A stretch of DNA of 14,299 nt from Halobacteriales archaeon QS_9_67_15 (GTDB lineage: Archaea > Halobacteriota > Halobacteria > Halobacteriales > Haloarculaceae). Below are positions 1-6,682 of the stretch, piece by piece. Position numbers and translations under genes: made by a program. Positions within the stretch are counted from its first letter, which is position 1. Every line of letters starts with the position of its first letter. The DNA lies in assembly GCA_003023165.1 (NCBI GenBank), contig PXSD01000148.1:1-14299 (forward strand). Reading direction: 5' to 3'. The notes under the pieces are model-generated. The model was not told where the DNA came from. It worked only from the letters and a program-made list of their open reading frames with translations, and did no database searches.

Positions 1-17
1 CCGTTTTCAGTCAGAGC

Positions 18-226
18 GAGGCTGACCGGAGGGAAGCCTCGATGTGAGCGGTGACCGCAGGGAACCGCGAACCGAGCGAGGGCGAGCGAAGCGAGCCCTC
101 GAAGCGAACGGCGAACGAAGTGAGCCGTGAGCCGAGCGAGGTCGACCGAAGAGAGACCCGGGAGAACGAGCGGTGTGAGGGCGAGCGAAGCGAGCCCTCG
201 AAGCGAGCGGGGAGCGAAGCGACCCG
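18..226. repeat. Array of seven short hairpins with variable stems and a constant 11-base loop
   Basis: No credible gene is visible in 1-272. Positions 18-226 hold seven inverted repeats in which a different 4-6 bp perfect stem encloses an 11-base loop fitting GANCGNAGNGA. Loops lie at 24-34, 53-63, 84-94, 113-123, 144-154, 183-193 and 212-222, so loop-to-loop spacing is 29, 31, 29, 31, 39 and 29 bp. Left stems are GAGGCT, GCGGT, GAGGGC, ACGGC, GGTC, GAGGGC and CGGG, each followed after the loop by its exact reverse complement. A 30-base stretch is identical at 78-107 and 177-206. The array starts 47 bp after the brp stop (transcript direction) and ends near the window edge. Positions 227-272 are similarly purine-rich but form no clean hairpin; 1-17 show nothing. 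Function is unknown. It could be a haloarchaeal interspersed palindromic repeat, a structured 3' region, or a recombination-prone spacer. The plus strand is open in one frame and would encode a low-complexity SERSEPS-like peptide, which I do not believe is a gene. Confidence 0.85.
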
Positions 227-272
227 TGAGCGGCGAGGCTGCGAGCGACGGGAGGCGACACGGACTCGCCGC

Positions 273-1307
273 TCACCAGTAGCCCGCGAAGCGGTCGAGC
301 CACGTCACGACGACGACGTGGGGGAGCGTCAACACGGCGATGGCGACGAGGTAGACCGCGACGACGCCCGCGAGCGTCGATTCCGGTGCCGGCGCCAGCC
401 ACCAGAGTCCGACACAGCCGAGGAGTGCGACGAGCGTCGGAACGACCGCTTCGCGGGCGAACCGGGCGAGCGCGCCGCCGAGTCGCCCGCGCGAGAGCGC
501 GTCGACCGCCGCGTCGTCGAGCGCGAGGACGCGCGCCACGTGACGGGGCGAGTGCCAGCAACAGAAGTACAGCCCGATGGCGAACACCGGCGGGACCACG
601 AGGAAGTACGCCCAGAGCAGGACCGTTTCCCCGGCGTCGACCGCCCAGACTCGTCGGTTCGACGCGGCGAGGAAGCCGGCGACCAGCGTCGCGACTGTCG
701 CCCCGGCCAGCGCGGTACCGAGGGCGAGGCGCGCGTCCGCGGTGAAAGGCCACGCCGGGACCGTCCCGCCGAACGGTGCGACGAACGATTCGAGGACCGC
801 ACGGTAGCGGTCGGGGAACGCCAGCAGGGGGACGCCCATCGGGAGCGCGCCGCGGACGGCGACTGTCAGTCCGCGCCGCCAGCGCGCGTCGAGGTGGTCG
901 ACACCGACCACTTCGCGGAGCGGGTGGAGTTCGCCCTGGCCCCAGTGGAACCACGTCACGAGAAGGAAGGCGACGGCCGCCGCCAGCGGGGCGAGGAACC
1001 AGCCGACCGCGTAGGCGGCCCCGAACACGAGGTAGACGAGTCCGACGACCGCGAGCCACCGGCGGTCGAGGTGACCGACCGCCGCTCGCGGGAGCGCCGC
1101 CCAGTCGACGGCACCGTGTGGGAGGCCGAAGGCGACGACGCTCACGACGAGCGGGACATAGCGCCACTCGCGAGGGACCGACAGCCCGGCCGCGAACGCG
1201 AGCGCGGCGGCCGCGACCGGGAGCCACGGGAGCCAGGCGACCAGCGCGCGCAACGGTCGGCGAGCGGTCGCCGGGAGCGTTCCGGTGTGCTCGCTGGCTA
1301 CCGCCAT
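273..1307 (-). CDS. brp: Brp/Blh family beta-carotene 15,15'-dioxygenase (retinal synthesis)
   Basis: This integral membrane oxygenase cleaves beta-carotene symmetrically to two retinals, the chromophore of the opsin encoded upstream. The chosen ATG at 1307 gives 344 residues. An open frame continues upstream to 1580, but that extension lies inside crtY and has the Arg/Pro-rich look of a shadow frame. The family's histidine motifs are all present: GLPHG (His64), FHWGQGE (His121), WHSPRH (His252 and His256) and LPH (His330), which in this family are thought to bind iron. Several hydrophobic segments alternate with short loops, as expected for a polytopic membrane protein. The start overlaps the end of crtY by 10 bp, implying translational coupling and one mRNA, so beta-carotene production and cleavage are made together. 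The family link is strong; orthology to Brp versus its paralog Blh cannot be settled from the sequence alone. Confidence 0.93.
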   Translation of the reverse strand: MAVASEHTGTLPATARRPLRALVAWLPWLPVAAAALAFAAGLSVPREWRYVPLVVSVVAFGLPHGAVDWAALPRAAVGHLDRRWLAVVGLVYLVFGAAYAVGWFLAPLAAAVAFLLVTWFHWGQGELHPLREVVGVDHLDARWRRGLTVAVRGALPMGVPLLAFPDRYRAVLESFVAPFGGTVPAWPFTADARLALGTALAGATVATLVAGFLAASNRRVWAVDAGETVLLWAYFLVVPPVFAIGLYFCCWHSPRHVARVLALDDAAVDALSRGRLGGALARFAREAVVPTLVALLGCVGLWWLAPAPESTLAGVVAVYLVAIAVLTLPHVVVVTWLDRFAGYW

Positions 1308-2023
1308 CGGTGGACCACCCAGCGGAAGAGGACGACCGCCTGGACGACGAAGCAGTTCGTGACGAGGAAGAACAGCATCTCCTCCACCGGGAGGCCGGCG
1401 ACCGCGAGTCCGGTCGTGTACCGCTTGGAGATGACCCACACGCCGGCCTGGATGGCGAGTCTGTCGACCAGCCAGAGGTACACCGTCGGGACGAGGACGG
1501 CGACGGCGACCTCGCCGCGGGTCCGCCAGAGGTAGCGCCAGCCAAAGCCCCACTGGAGCGCCAGCACCGGCCCCGACCACGCGAGGATCGCACCGAGGTA
1601 CAGCGTCGACTCCGCGGTGAGGAACGCGATACCGACGAGGCTCACGGCGACGCCGGCGGCCGCGCCCGCGACGCGGTCACGTCGCGAGTGTTCGACACTC
1701 TCGACGACCGGACCGACCACGTGGACCGCCCACAGCGTCGTCAACACGGGCTGGAGCACGAAAAACGCGATCTCCTCGTAGGGGACGCCCCAGAGGCGGC
1801 CCGCGACGGTGTCGGCGCCGTACCACCAGACGCCGATCTCGATGAGCAGGCCGTCCCACGGGAGCGTGTACAGCACCGCGAGTGCGGTGACGATCGCCAG
1901 TCCGACGCCGCTGACCCGCCAGTCGACGCTGTTCCGGCGGTGGTGGACGGTCGCCGTCAGCGCCGCCAGGACCGGCACCACGTAGATGGCGTGGAACTGG
2001 ACGTAGGTCAGTGTGCTCGACAT
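1298..2023 (-). CDS. crtY: Lycopene beta-cyclase, fused CrtYc-CrtYd type
   Basis: Membrane enzyme that closes both ends of lycopene to give beta-carotene, the substrate for the Brp/Blh protein encoded immediately downstream. At 241 residues it has the length and architecture of the archaeal cyclase, in which two homologous halves (the separate CrtYc and CrtYd of actinobacteria) are fused. Each half carries the family's PxEE motif before a hydrophobic run: PYEE at residues 81-84 followed by IAFFVLQ, and PVEE at 212-215 followed by MLFFLVTN. A PWD motif lies at 55-57, and six or seven hydrophobic segments are visible. The start MSSTLTYVQFHA resembles known haloarchaeal cyclases. It lies 193 bp after bop on the same strand. 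I see no clear TATA box or Bat-type site in that gap, so cotranscription with bop or a weak private promoter are both possible. Confidence 0.94.
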   Translation of the reverse strand: MSSTLTYVQFHAIYVVPVLAALTATVHHRRNSVDWRVSGVGLAIVTALAVLYTLPWDGLLIEIGVWWYGADTVAGRLWGVPYEEIAFFVLQPVLTTLWAVHVVGPVVESVEHSRRDRVAGAAAGVAVSLVGIAFLTAESTLYLGAILAWSGPVLALQWGFGWRYLWRTRGEVAVAVLVPTVYLWLVDRLAIQAGVWVISKRYTTGLAVAGLPVEEMLFFLVTNCFVVQAVVLFRWVVHRWR

Positions 2024-2173
2024 CGGTGTCAGCGTCCCCGACCGCGACCGGTCTCCTCAATGGTTCGGGCCGATTCTCGGCCGTGATACTGTTCACCGGT
2101 CACGCAACGACAGCCCAAGCGGGCCGAGTCGACAACCGGTCGGCTGCACGCGAAAGTCCGTCGCGCCGACCGC

Positions 2174-2190
2174 GTCGTCACGGCGACGAC
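2174..2190 (-). terminator. Weak hairpin downstream of bop
   Basis: In the 193-bp bop-crtY gap an inverted repeat GTCGTC/GACGAC with a 5-base loop begins 26 bp after the bop stop. There is no U-tract behind it. It may mark partial termination or a processing or stability point between bop, needed in large amounts, and the carotenoid genes. A second small hairpin (GGCCGA/TCGGCC, 2068-2082) lies 45 bp before the crtY start. Both are weak in such GC-rich DNA. Confidence 0.22.
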
Positions 2191-2216
2191 TCGTCCGTGA
2201 AACGTCCGCGTCGCGG

Positions 2217-2978
2217 TCAGTCGTCTGCGGTGGCAGTGCTCGTTCCCGAGGCCGAAGACACGCTGTCGAGGACCTGCCGGCTCGACAGGAGCAGGAACCC
2301 GAAGCCGACCTTGGCGGTCAGGTCGAGCACCATGAAGCCGGCCGTCTCGATGTTGAGGCTGACGAGGCCGATCCCTTCGGTCCCGACCAGCCACCAGACC
2401 GGATACACCAGCCAGACGACGACGATCAGGTTTCTCAGTTGGGCGAACTTCGCGCCCACGTCATTGCCCAGTTCGTTGGCCTGCTCGGAGAGCGTCCCGA
2501 ACAGGAAGTACAGCAGGACCAGCAGGAAGCCGGTGCTGACTCCCCACCAGATCAGTCGGCGCGCGCCGTCCGCGAGGCCGCCCGCGAGGAAGTTGCCGCC
2601 GGCCAGCGTCGCGACCGCACCGGTGCCGATCATCAGCGCGTCGAGGCTGACGAGCGTAGTGAGCTGGTTGCGGTTGGCCCGCGCGAGCAGGCCGAGGTCG
2701 ATCAGCAACAGCGGCGTCGTGAACAGCCAGTCCGTATACCTGGCCCAGTAGATGGGGAGTTCCTCACCCCCCACGTTCACGGTTGTCAACCCGAACCCGA
2801 GTGCCATCGCGAGGTAATTACAGAACGCGATGGCCGTGATCAGTATCGTTACGATGTAAAACTCCTGGCGCGTCTCGTCGTCTTCGCCCCAGCCTCGGGC
2901 GACGAAGTACAGCATCCCGAGGAACATTCCTGCTGTCCCGATCCAAAGCCATAGTTGCTCGCTTCCTGGTTGTGGCAT
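2217..2978 (-). CDS. bop: Bacteriorhodopsin-type light-driven proton pump (cruxrhodopsin-like)
   Basis: Seven-helix retinal protein of the cell membrane that exports protons in green light. The ATG at 2978 gives 253 residues beginning MPQPGSEQLWLW, like cruxrhodopsins; an ATG 11 codons upstream exists but would sit upstream of the predicted transcription start. Every residue of the pump pathway can be found (bacteriorhodopsin numbers in brackets): Arg80 (82), counter-ion Asp83 (85), proton donor Asp94 (96) in DWLFTTPLLLID, Asp113 (115), the release pair Glu201 (194) and Glu211 (204), Asp219 (212) and the retinal Schiff-base Lys223 (216) in DLTAKVGFG. The DTD-type motif D83/T87/D94 marks an outward proton pump rather than a chloride pump (TSA) or sensory rhodopsin. 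Leu91 at BR position 93 predicts green absorption. The short acidic tail ends ATADD. The gene lies 169 bp downstream of the Bat-like activator gene and carries a Bat-type upstream site. Confidence 0.98.
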   Translation of the reverse strand: MPQPGSEQLWLWIGTAGMFLGMLYFVARGWGEDDETRQEFYIVTILITAIAFCNYLAMALGFGLTTVNVGGEELPIYWARYTDWLFTTPLLLIDLGLLARANRNQLTTLVSLDALMIGTGAVATLAGGNFLAGGLADGARRLIWWGVSTGFLLVLLYFLFGTLSEQANELGNDVGAKFAQLRNLIVVVWLVYPVWWLVGTEGIGLVSLNIETAGFMVLDLTAKVGFGFLLLSSRQVLDSVSSASGTSTATADD

Positions 2979-3007
2979 GACTACGCGCAAAACTTGGTCC
3001 CATTCAC

Positions 3008-3034
3008 ACAAAATAAAACTACCAAACTAGTTGG
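3008..3034 (-). promoter_or_regulatory. bop promoter: Bat-type upstream activating sequence plus TATA box
   Basis: Upstream of bop, the plus strand at 3021-3034 reads ACCAAACTAGTTGG. The published Bat upstream activating sequence of Halobacterium is, as I remember it, ACCcnactagTTnG; this matches 11 of the 12 specified bases on the plus strand and 10 of 12 on the coding strand, because the core AACTAGTT is palindromic. Directly next to it on the coding strand is an AT-rich TTTTATTTT (3018-3010), a good haloarchaeal TATA element in otherwise GC-rich DNA. Transcription would start about 25 bp downstream, near 2988, leaving a leader of only about ten bases, similar to the very short leader of known bop mRNAs. 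This supports control by the adjacent Bat-like protein. Confidence 0.8.
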
Positions 3035-3147
3035 AGAACGGCGACTAATGGTAAAGAATTGCGTCGGCGAACGTGAGACAGTCCGAGAGCGCCGCTACCG
3101 TGACAGCAGACGGGCGTGTGACGGAGGTCAACACGTGGCTCTCGCGG

Positions 3148-5142
3148 TCAGCCGTACAGTTCCTCGAAGACTTTCCGCTGGGCGGCCCGGAGGTGCTGGT
3201 GGAAGGTCGAGCGGCCGATGTCCATCGCGTCGGCGAGGTTCTCGCCGTTAGTCTCGCGGGGCCACTTGAAGAACCCGCCGACGATGGCCGTCTGGAGTGC
3301 CGTCGACTGGCGGTCCGTGAGCCGCTTCTCGATGCGCGAGCGCACATCCTGACGCGCGTCCGCGGGCTGTTCGTGTTCGCGATAGGCGGACAGGTCCGCG
3401 CCGGGGATGCGGTCCTCGACCGCCTCGACGACCGTCCGCGGCTGTGCTTCGGGCGGGATCTCGACGGTCAGTTCGCCCGTCCCGCTGTCCGCAGACATGC
3501 CGGTGATGCGGCCGCCCCGGTCCAGCAGGAGTTGGACCAGCGGCGACTCGCCGACCGTGAACTCGACGACCGTTCGGCCGTCGCCCGTCGTCACGGGCGT
3601 GCACGCGAGGATGTCCAGACGCGCCTCGGCGGCTTCGACCACGGTGCCGGGGTCGGCGTCCGTCTCGAAGAAGAACGTCGTCTCCCCGTCGTCGCGGGTG
3701 ATAGTGCCCGCGTGGACGAACTCGGCGCCGAGCGCGTCCGAGAGACCGACGAAGAACGGTTCGTCGCCGGCCAGCGAGAACGACAGTTCGATCACGTCGT
3801 CCGAACTGAGCAGGCGCTGGGAGGTCAGGTCGTGCAACGCCATGGCCGTCGACTGCGCGACCGCCGAGAGGACCCGCTGTTCGGGCTCGGCGAGCGTCGC
3901 GTCGGCACGGAGTACGACCACGAGGACGCCGTAACTCACGTCGCCGTACTGGAGCGGGAGCGCGGCCAACCCACCGACCCCCTCGGGCACGAGATCTGCG
4001 TATAGGTCGGGGACCGCTCCGGCGTCGACGACCTGTACCGTACCCGTTTGCGCGGCGCGAGCGGCGGGGTCGTCGCCGTCGGCCGCGAGTTCGAGCTCGA
4101 GGGGTTCGGAGATACCCGCCCAGTTTCCCGGTCTGATCGTATCGGTCGCCGGGTCGGCCTCGCCGACCCACGCGAGCGCGTACTCGTCGGTCTCGACCAG
4201 TCGGTCGCAGACCGCCGACTCGACTGCCGAGCGCGTCTCGGCACCGAGCAGGTCGCTCGTCACGTCGGTCACCAGCCCGTCCAGTCGGGCGAGCAGCGCC
4301 TCGACTTTCTCGCGCTCGGCGGTGGCCCGCTCGGCCTGGCGTTTGGCCTCGCGTTCGGCCTCGACACGGTCGGTCACGTCCTCCTGGAACCCGACGTAGT
4401 GGGTCAACTCGCCGTCGTCGTCGTGGATCGGCGCGATGTGGACCCGGTTCCAGAACTCGTCGCCGTCGTCCGTGTAGTTGACCAGTTCGACCGAGACCGG
4501 CTCGCCGGCGCCGATGGCTTTCGCCATCTCGGCGATCTTCTCCTCGCTGGAGTCGTCGCCCTGCATGAAGTTGCAGTTGCGACCGAGCACGTCCGCTTCG
4601 TCGTAGCCCGCCAGTTCCTCGAAGGCCTCGTTGACGTAGATGAGCGGCGTGTCCCGGCGTTTCCCGTCGGCGATGGTGATCCCGACCGGCGCCTCGTCCA
4701 TCGCCCGGTCTTTCAGCTCCTCCGTCACTGCGGCGAACCGCCGGTCACCGGCCGCGAGCGCTGTCTCGACCCCGTCGAGGAGCGCTCCGCGCTGTTTCTC
4801 CGGCGGGTCCCGGGGGATGTAGTCGCTCACACCGGCAGAGATAGCATCGCTCGCGAGGTGTTCGTCGCCGACTGCGGTGAAGATGATAAAGGGAAACTCC
4901 GCGAAGCGCTCGCGGACGTCCCGGAGCAGTTCCAGCCCCGTCCCGTCCGGCAGGCGCTGCTCGGTGACGACGCAGGCGGGCGGGTCGGTCGCGACGACTT
5001 CCGACGCCTCTGTCGCGGTCTCGACGCGCTCGACCTCGTACCCTGCGTCCCCGAGCACGTCGACGACAGGGGCCGCCCGCTCCTCGTCGGGGTCGACGTA
5101 CAGTACACGCCGCCCCGCCCCCACCCTGTCAGAGCGAGTCAT
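3148..5142 (-). CDS. bat: Bat-like bacterio-opsin activator: receiver-like, LOV/PAS, GAF, Bat and HTH-10 domains
   Basis: Cytoplasmic sensor-regulator, 664 residues from the ATG at 5142 (in-frame ATGs at 5169 and 5202 are possible, but the receiver fold begins shortly after this Met). Domains in order: receiver-like 11-125; LOV-type PAS 145-258; short coiled linker 258-285; GAF 285-440; Bat sensor domain about 446-600; HTH-10 DNA-binding domain about 605-658, containing GENLADAMDIGRSTFHQHLR. In the receiver the acidic pair Asp17/Asp19 and Thr89 are kept, but the phospho-acceptor position is Glu61 (TEQRLPDG) and the conserved Lys is Arg111. The PAS domain has the photoreceptor signature GRNCNFMQG with Cys190, then Asn222 (NYTDDG), Asn232 (FWN) and Gln253 (GFQEDVT), matching flavin-binding LOV positions. 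Its position directly upstream of bop and the activating site at the bop promoter identify the likely target. The name bat is by family and context; haloarchaea have many HTH-10 paralogs. Confidence 0.88.
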   Translation of the reverse strand: MTRSDRVGAGRRVLYVDPDEERAAPVVDVLGDAGYEVERVETATEASEVVATDPPACVVTEQRLPDGTGLELLRDVRERFAEFPFIIFTAVGDEHLASDAISAGVSDYIPRDPPEKQRGALLDGVETALAAGDRRFAAVTEELKDRAMDEAPVGITIADGKRRDTPLIYVNEAFEELAGYDEADVLGRNCNFMQGDDSSEEKIAEMAKAIGAGEPVSVELVNYTDDGDEFWNRVHIAPIHDDDGELTHYVGFQEDVTDRVEAEREAKRQAERATAEREKVEALLARLDGLVTDVTSDLLGAETRSAVESAVCDRLVETDEYALAWVGEADPATDTIRPGNWAGISEPLELELAADGDDPAARAAQTGTVQVVDAGAVPDLYADLVPEGVGGLAALPLQYGDVSYGVLVVVLRADATLAEPEQRVLSAVAQSTAMALHDLTSQRLLSSDDVIELSFSLAGDEPFFVGLSDALGAEFVHAGTITRDDGETTFFFETDADPGTVVEAAEARLDILACTPVTTGDGRTVVEFTVGESPLVQLLLDRGGRITGMSADSGTGELTVEIPPEAQPRTVVEAVEDRIPGADLSAYREHEQPADARQDVRSRIEKRLTDRQSTALQTAIVGGFFKWPRETNGENLADAMDIGRSTFHQHLRAAQRKVFEELYG

Positions 5143-5234
5143 ACACCGGACTACTGGCGGATGCGACATGAGCGTTGTCCTCGCGGCACGCCGTTCCCGC
5201 ACGGAGCGCAGAGCGAGCTAACGGAGTGAAGGCA

Positions 5235-5264
5235 CAAAAGGCGACGTGACGGCACCGAGAGTCG
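5235..5264 (-). terminator. Possible terminator after atpB
   Basis: Just after the atpB stop the transcript can pair TGACG with CGTCA across an 11-base loop (the left arm includes the stop codon), followed after a few bases by four U residues (plus-strand A run at 5236-5239). This is the only T-tract in the 122-bp gap before the Bat-like gene and could end the ATP synthase mRNA. The same AT-poor gap has no convincing TATA box for the Bat-like gene; the CTTTTGTG run itself is the best candidate and would give a leader of about 70 bases. Confidence 0.3.
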
Positions 5265-6680
5265 TCAGTCCGCGGCGACTTCGGCTTCGACGTCCTCGCG
5301 GTAGTGTTCCTCGATGTTCTCCTCGTCGATGCGGTTGAGCTCCGGCTTCGGGAGCATCGAGAGCAGGTCCCAACCGATGTCGAGCGTCTCGTCGATGTCG
5401 CGGCTGGTGTCGTAGCCCTGCTGGACGAACTGCTCCTCGAACTCCTCGGCGAAGTCGAGGTAGTTGTTGTCACGCTCGGAGAGCGCCTCGCGACCGACGA
5501 TGTTCACGAGGTCGCGCAGGTCCTCGCCCTCCGCGTAGGCGGCGTAGAGCTGGTCGGAGACGCCGCCGTGGTCCCCGCGGGTCAGCCCCTCGCCGATACC
5601 GTCGTCCATCAGCCGGGACAGCGACGGCAGCGGGTCGATCGGCGGCTGGATGCCCTGACTGTTGAGGCCGCGGTCGACGAGGATCTGCCCCTCCGTGATG
5701 TATCCCGTGAGGTCGGGGATCGGGTGGGTGATGTCGTCGCTCGGCATCGTCAGGATCGGGATCTGCGTGATCGACCCCTCCTGACCCTTGACGCGACCGG
5801 CCCGCTCGTAGAGCTGGGCGAGGTCGGTGTACATGTACCCGGGGTAGCCACGTCGGCCCGGGACCTCCTCGCGCGCGGCACCGATCTGGCGCAGGGCCTC
5901 GCAGTAGTTGGTCATGTCCGTCAGGATGACGAGCACGTGGTACCCCTTGTCGAAGGCGAGGTACTCGGCCGTCGTGAGCGCGAGTCGCGGCGTGACCGTC
6001 CGCTCGACTGCGGGGTCGTCCGCGAGGTTCATGAAGACGACCGAGCGCTCGAGCGCGCCCGTGCGCTCGAAGTCGTCCATGAACTCGTTTGCCTCTTCAG
6101 CCGTGATACCCATCGCGCCGAAGATCACTGCGAACTCGGTGTCCTCGTCGTCGCCGCCCTCGCCCTCTTCCTCCGGGACGGAGGCCTGGCGCGCGATCTG
6201 GAGCGCCAGGTCGTTGTGGGGCAGGCCCGAGCCCGAGAAGATCGGGAGCTTCTGGCCGCGGACCAGCGTGTTCATGCCGTCGATAGCGGAGACGCCGGTC
6301 TGGATGAAGTCCTCCGGGTACTCCCGGGAGTAGGGGTTGATCGCTGCACCGACGATGTCGCGGCGCTCGTCGGGGACGATGTCCGGCCCGCTGTCGATGG
6401 GGTTACCGGACCCGTCGAGGACCCGACCGAGGAGGTCCTCGGTGACGGGCATCTTCATGGTCTCGCCGAGGAAGCGGACCGAGGAGTCCGTGTCGATCCC
6501 CTCGGTGCCCTCGAAGACCTGAATCGCGACGTGGCCGCTGGCGGTGTCGAGCACCTGACCGCGGCGCGTCTGCCCGTCGCCGGTCTCGATCTCGACGATC
6601 TCGTCGTAGCCGATCGGCTCGTCGGTCTCGACGTGGACCAGCGGACCGCTGATTTCCGTGATTGTCTGGTATTCTTTCAT
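5265..6680 (-). CDS. atpB: A-type ATP synthase subunit B (non-catalytic)
   Basis: Regulatory, non-catalytic subunit of the A3B3 head, alternating with subunit A on the cytoplasmic side of the membrane. It has 471 residues, the usual length. The nucleotide-binding loop is degenerate (FSGSGLPHND, residues 148-157) as in all archaeal/vacuolar B subunits, in place of the GxxGxGKT of subunit A. Other family marks are an N-terminal barrel beginning EYQTITEISGPLV, LGRVLDGSGNPID, and the stretch VPGRRGYPGYMYTDLA followed by YERAGR. An acidic stretch EEEGEGGDDED (170-180) lies between two conserved segments and is a plausible halophilic surface adaptation. The ATG follows the atpA stop by 2 bp, so the two are translated in tandem. 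It is the last ATP synthase gene here: no subunit D gene follows, and the next gene on the strand is the opsin activator. Confidence 0.99.
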   Translation of the reverse strand: MKEYQTITEISGPLVHVETDEPIGYDEIVEIETGDGQTRRGQVLDTASGHVAIQVFEGTEGIDTDSSVRFLGETMKMPVTEDLLGRVLDGSGNPIDSGPDIVPDERRDIVGAAINPYSREYPEDFIQTGVSAIDGMNTLVRGQKLPIFSGSGLPHNDLALQIARQASVPEEEGEGGDDEDTEFAVIFGAMGITAEEANEFMDDFERTGALERSVVFMNLADDPAVERTVTPRLALTTAEYLAFDKGYHVLVILTDMTNYCEALRQIGAAREEVPGRRGYPGYMYTDLAQLYERAGRVKGQEGSITQIPILTMPSDDITHPIPDLTGYITEGQILVDRGLNSQGIQPPIDPLPSLSRLMDDGIGEGLTRGDHGGVSDQLYAAYAEGEDLRDLVNIVGREALSERDNNYLDFAEEFEEQFVQQGYDTSRDIDETLDIGWDLLSMLPKPELNRIDEENIEEHYREDVEAEVAAD

Positions 6681-6682
6681 TG

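Noticed and set aside
18..226. Possible CRISPR array
   Set aside because: The constant element is only 11 bases and lies inside palindromes whose stems vary; intervals between hairpins are 7-18 bases and low-complexity; no cas gene is in the window.
51..1535. A 494-codon plus-strand open frame covering the hairpin array and brp, beginning with SERSEPS-like repeats
   Set aside because: Most of it is antisense to brp; the repeat part merely reflects the array, whose main 60-bp spacing keeps one frame open. No start signal or domain is visible.
1308..1580. N-terminal extension of brp by 91 codons
   Set aside because: It overlaps crtY in another frame and is Arg/Gly/Pro-rich; the family alignment begins shortly after the chosen start.
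2024..2216. A Bat-type site or TATA box for crtY
   Set aside because: No ACTAGTT core and no AT-rich element were found in the gap; only weak GC hairpins are present.
2979..3011. Upstream start of bop adding 11 residues
   Set aside because: It would start upstream of the transcription start predicted from the TATA box, and MPQPGSE matches known cruxrhodopsin beginnings.
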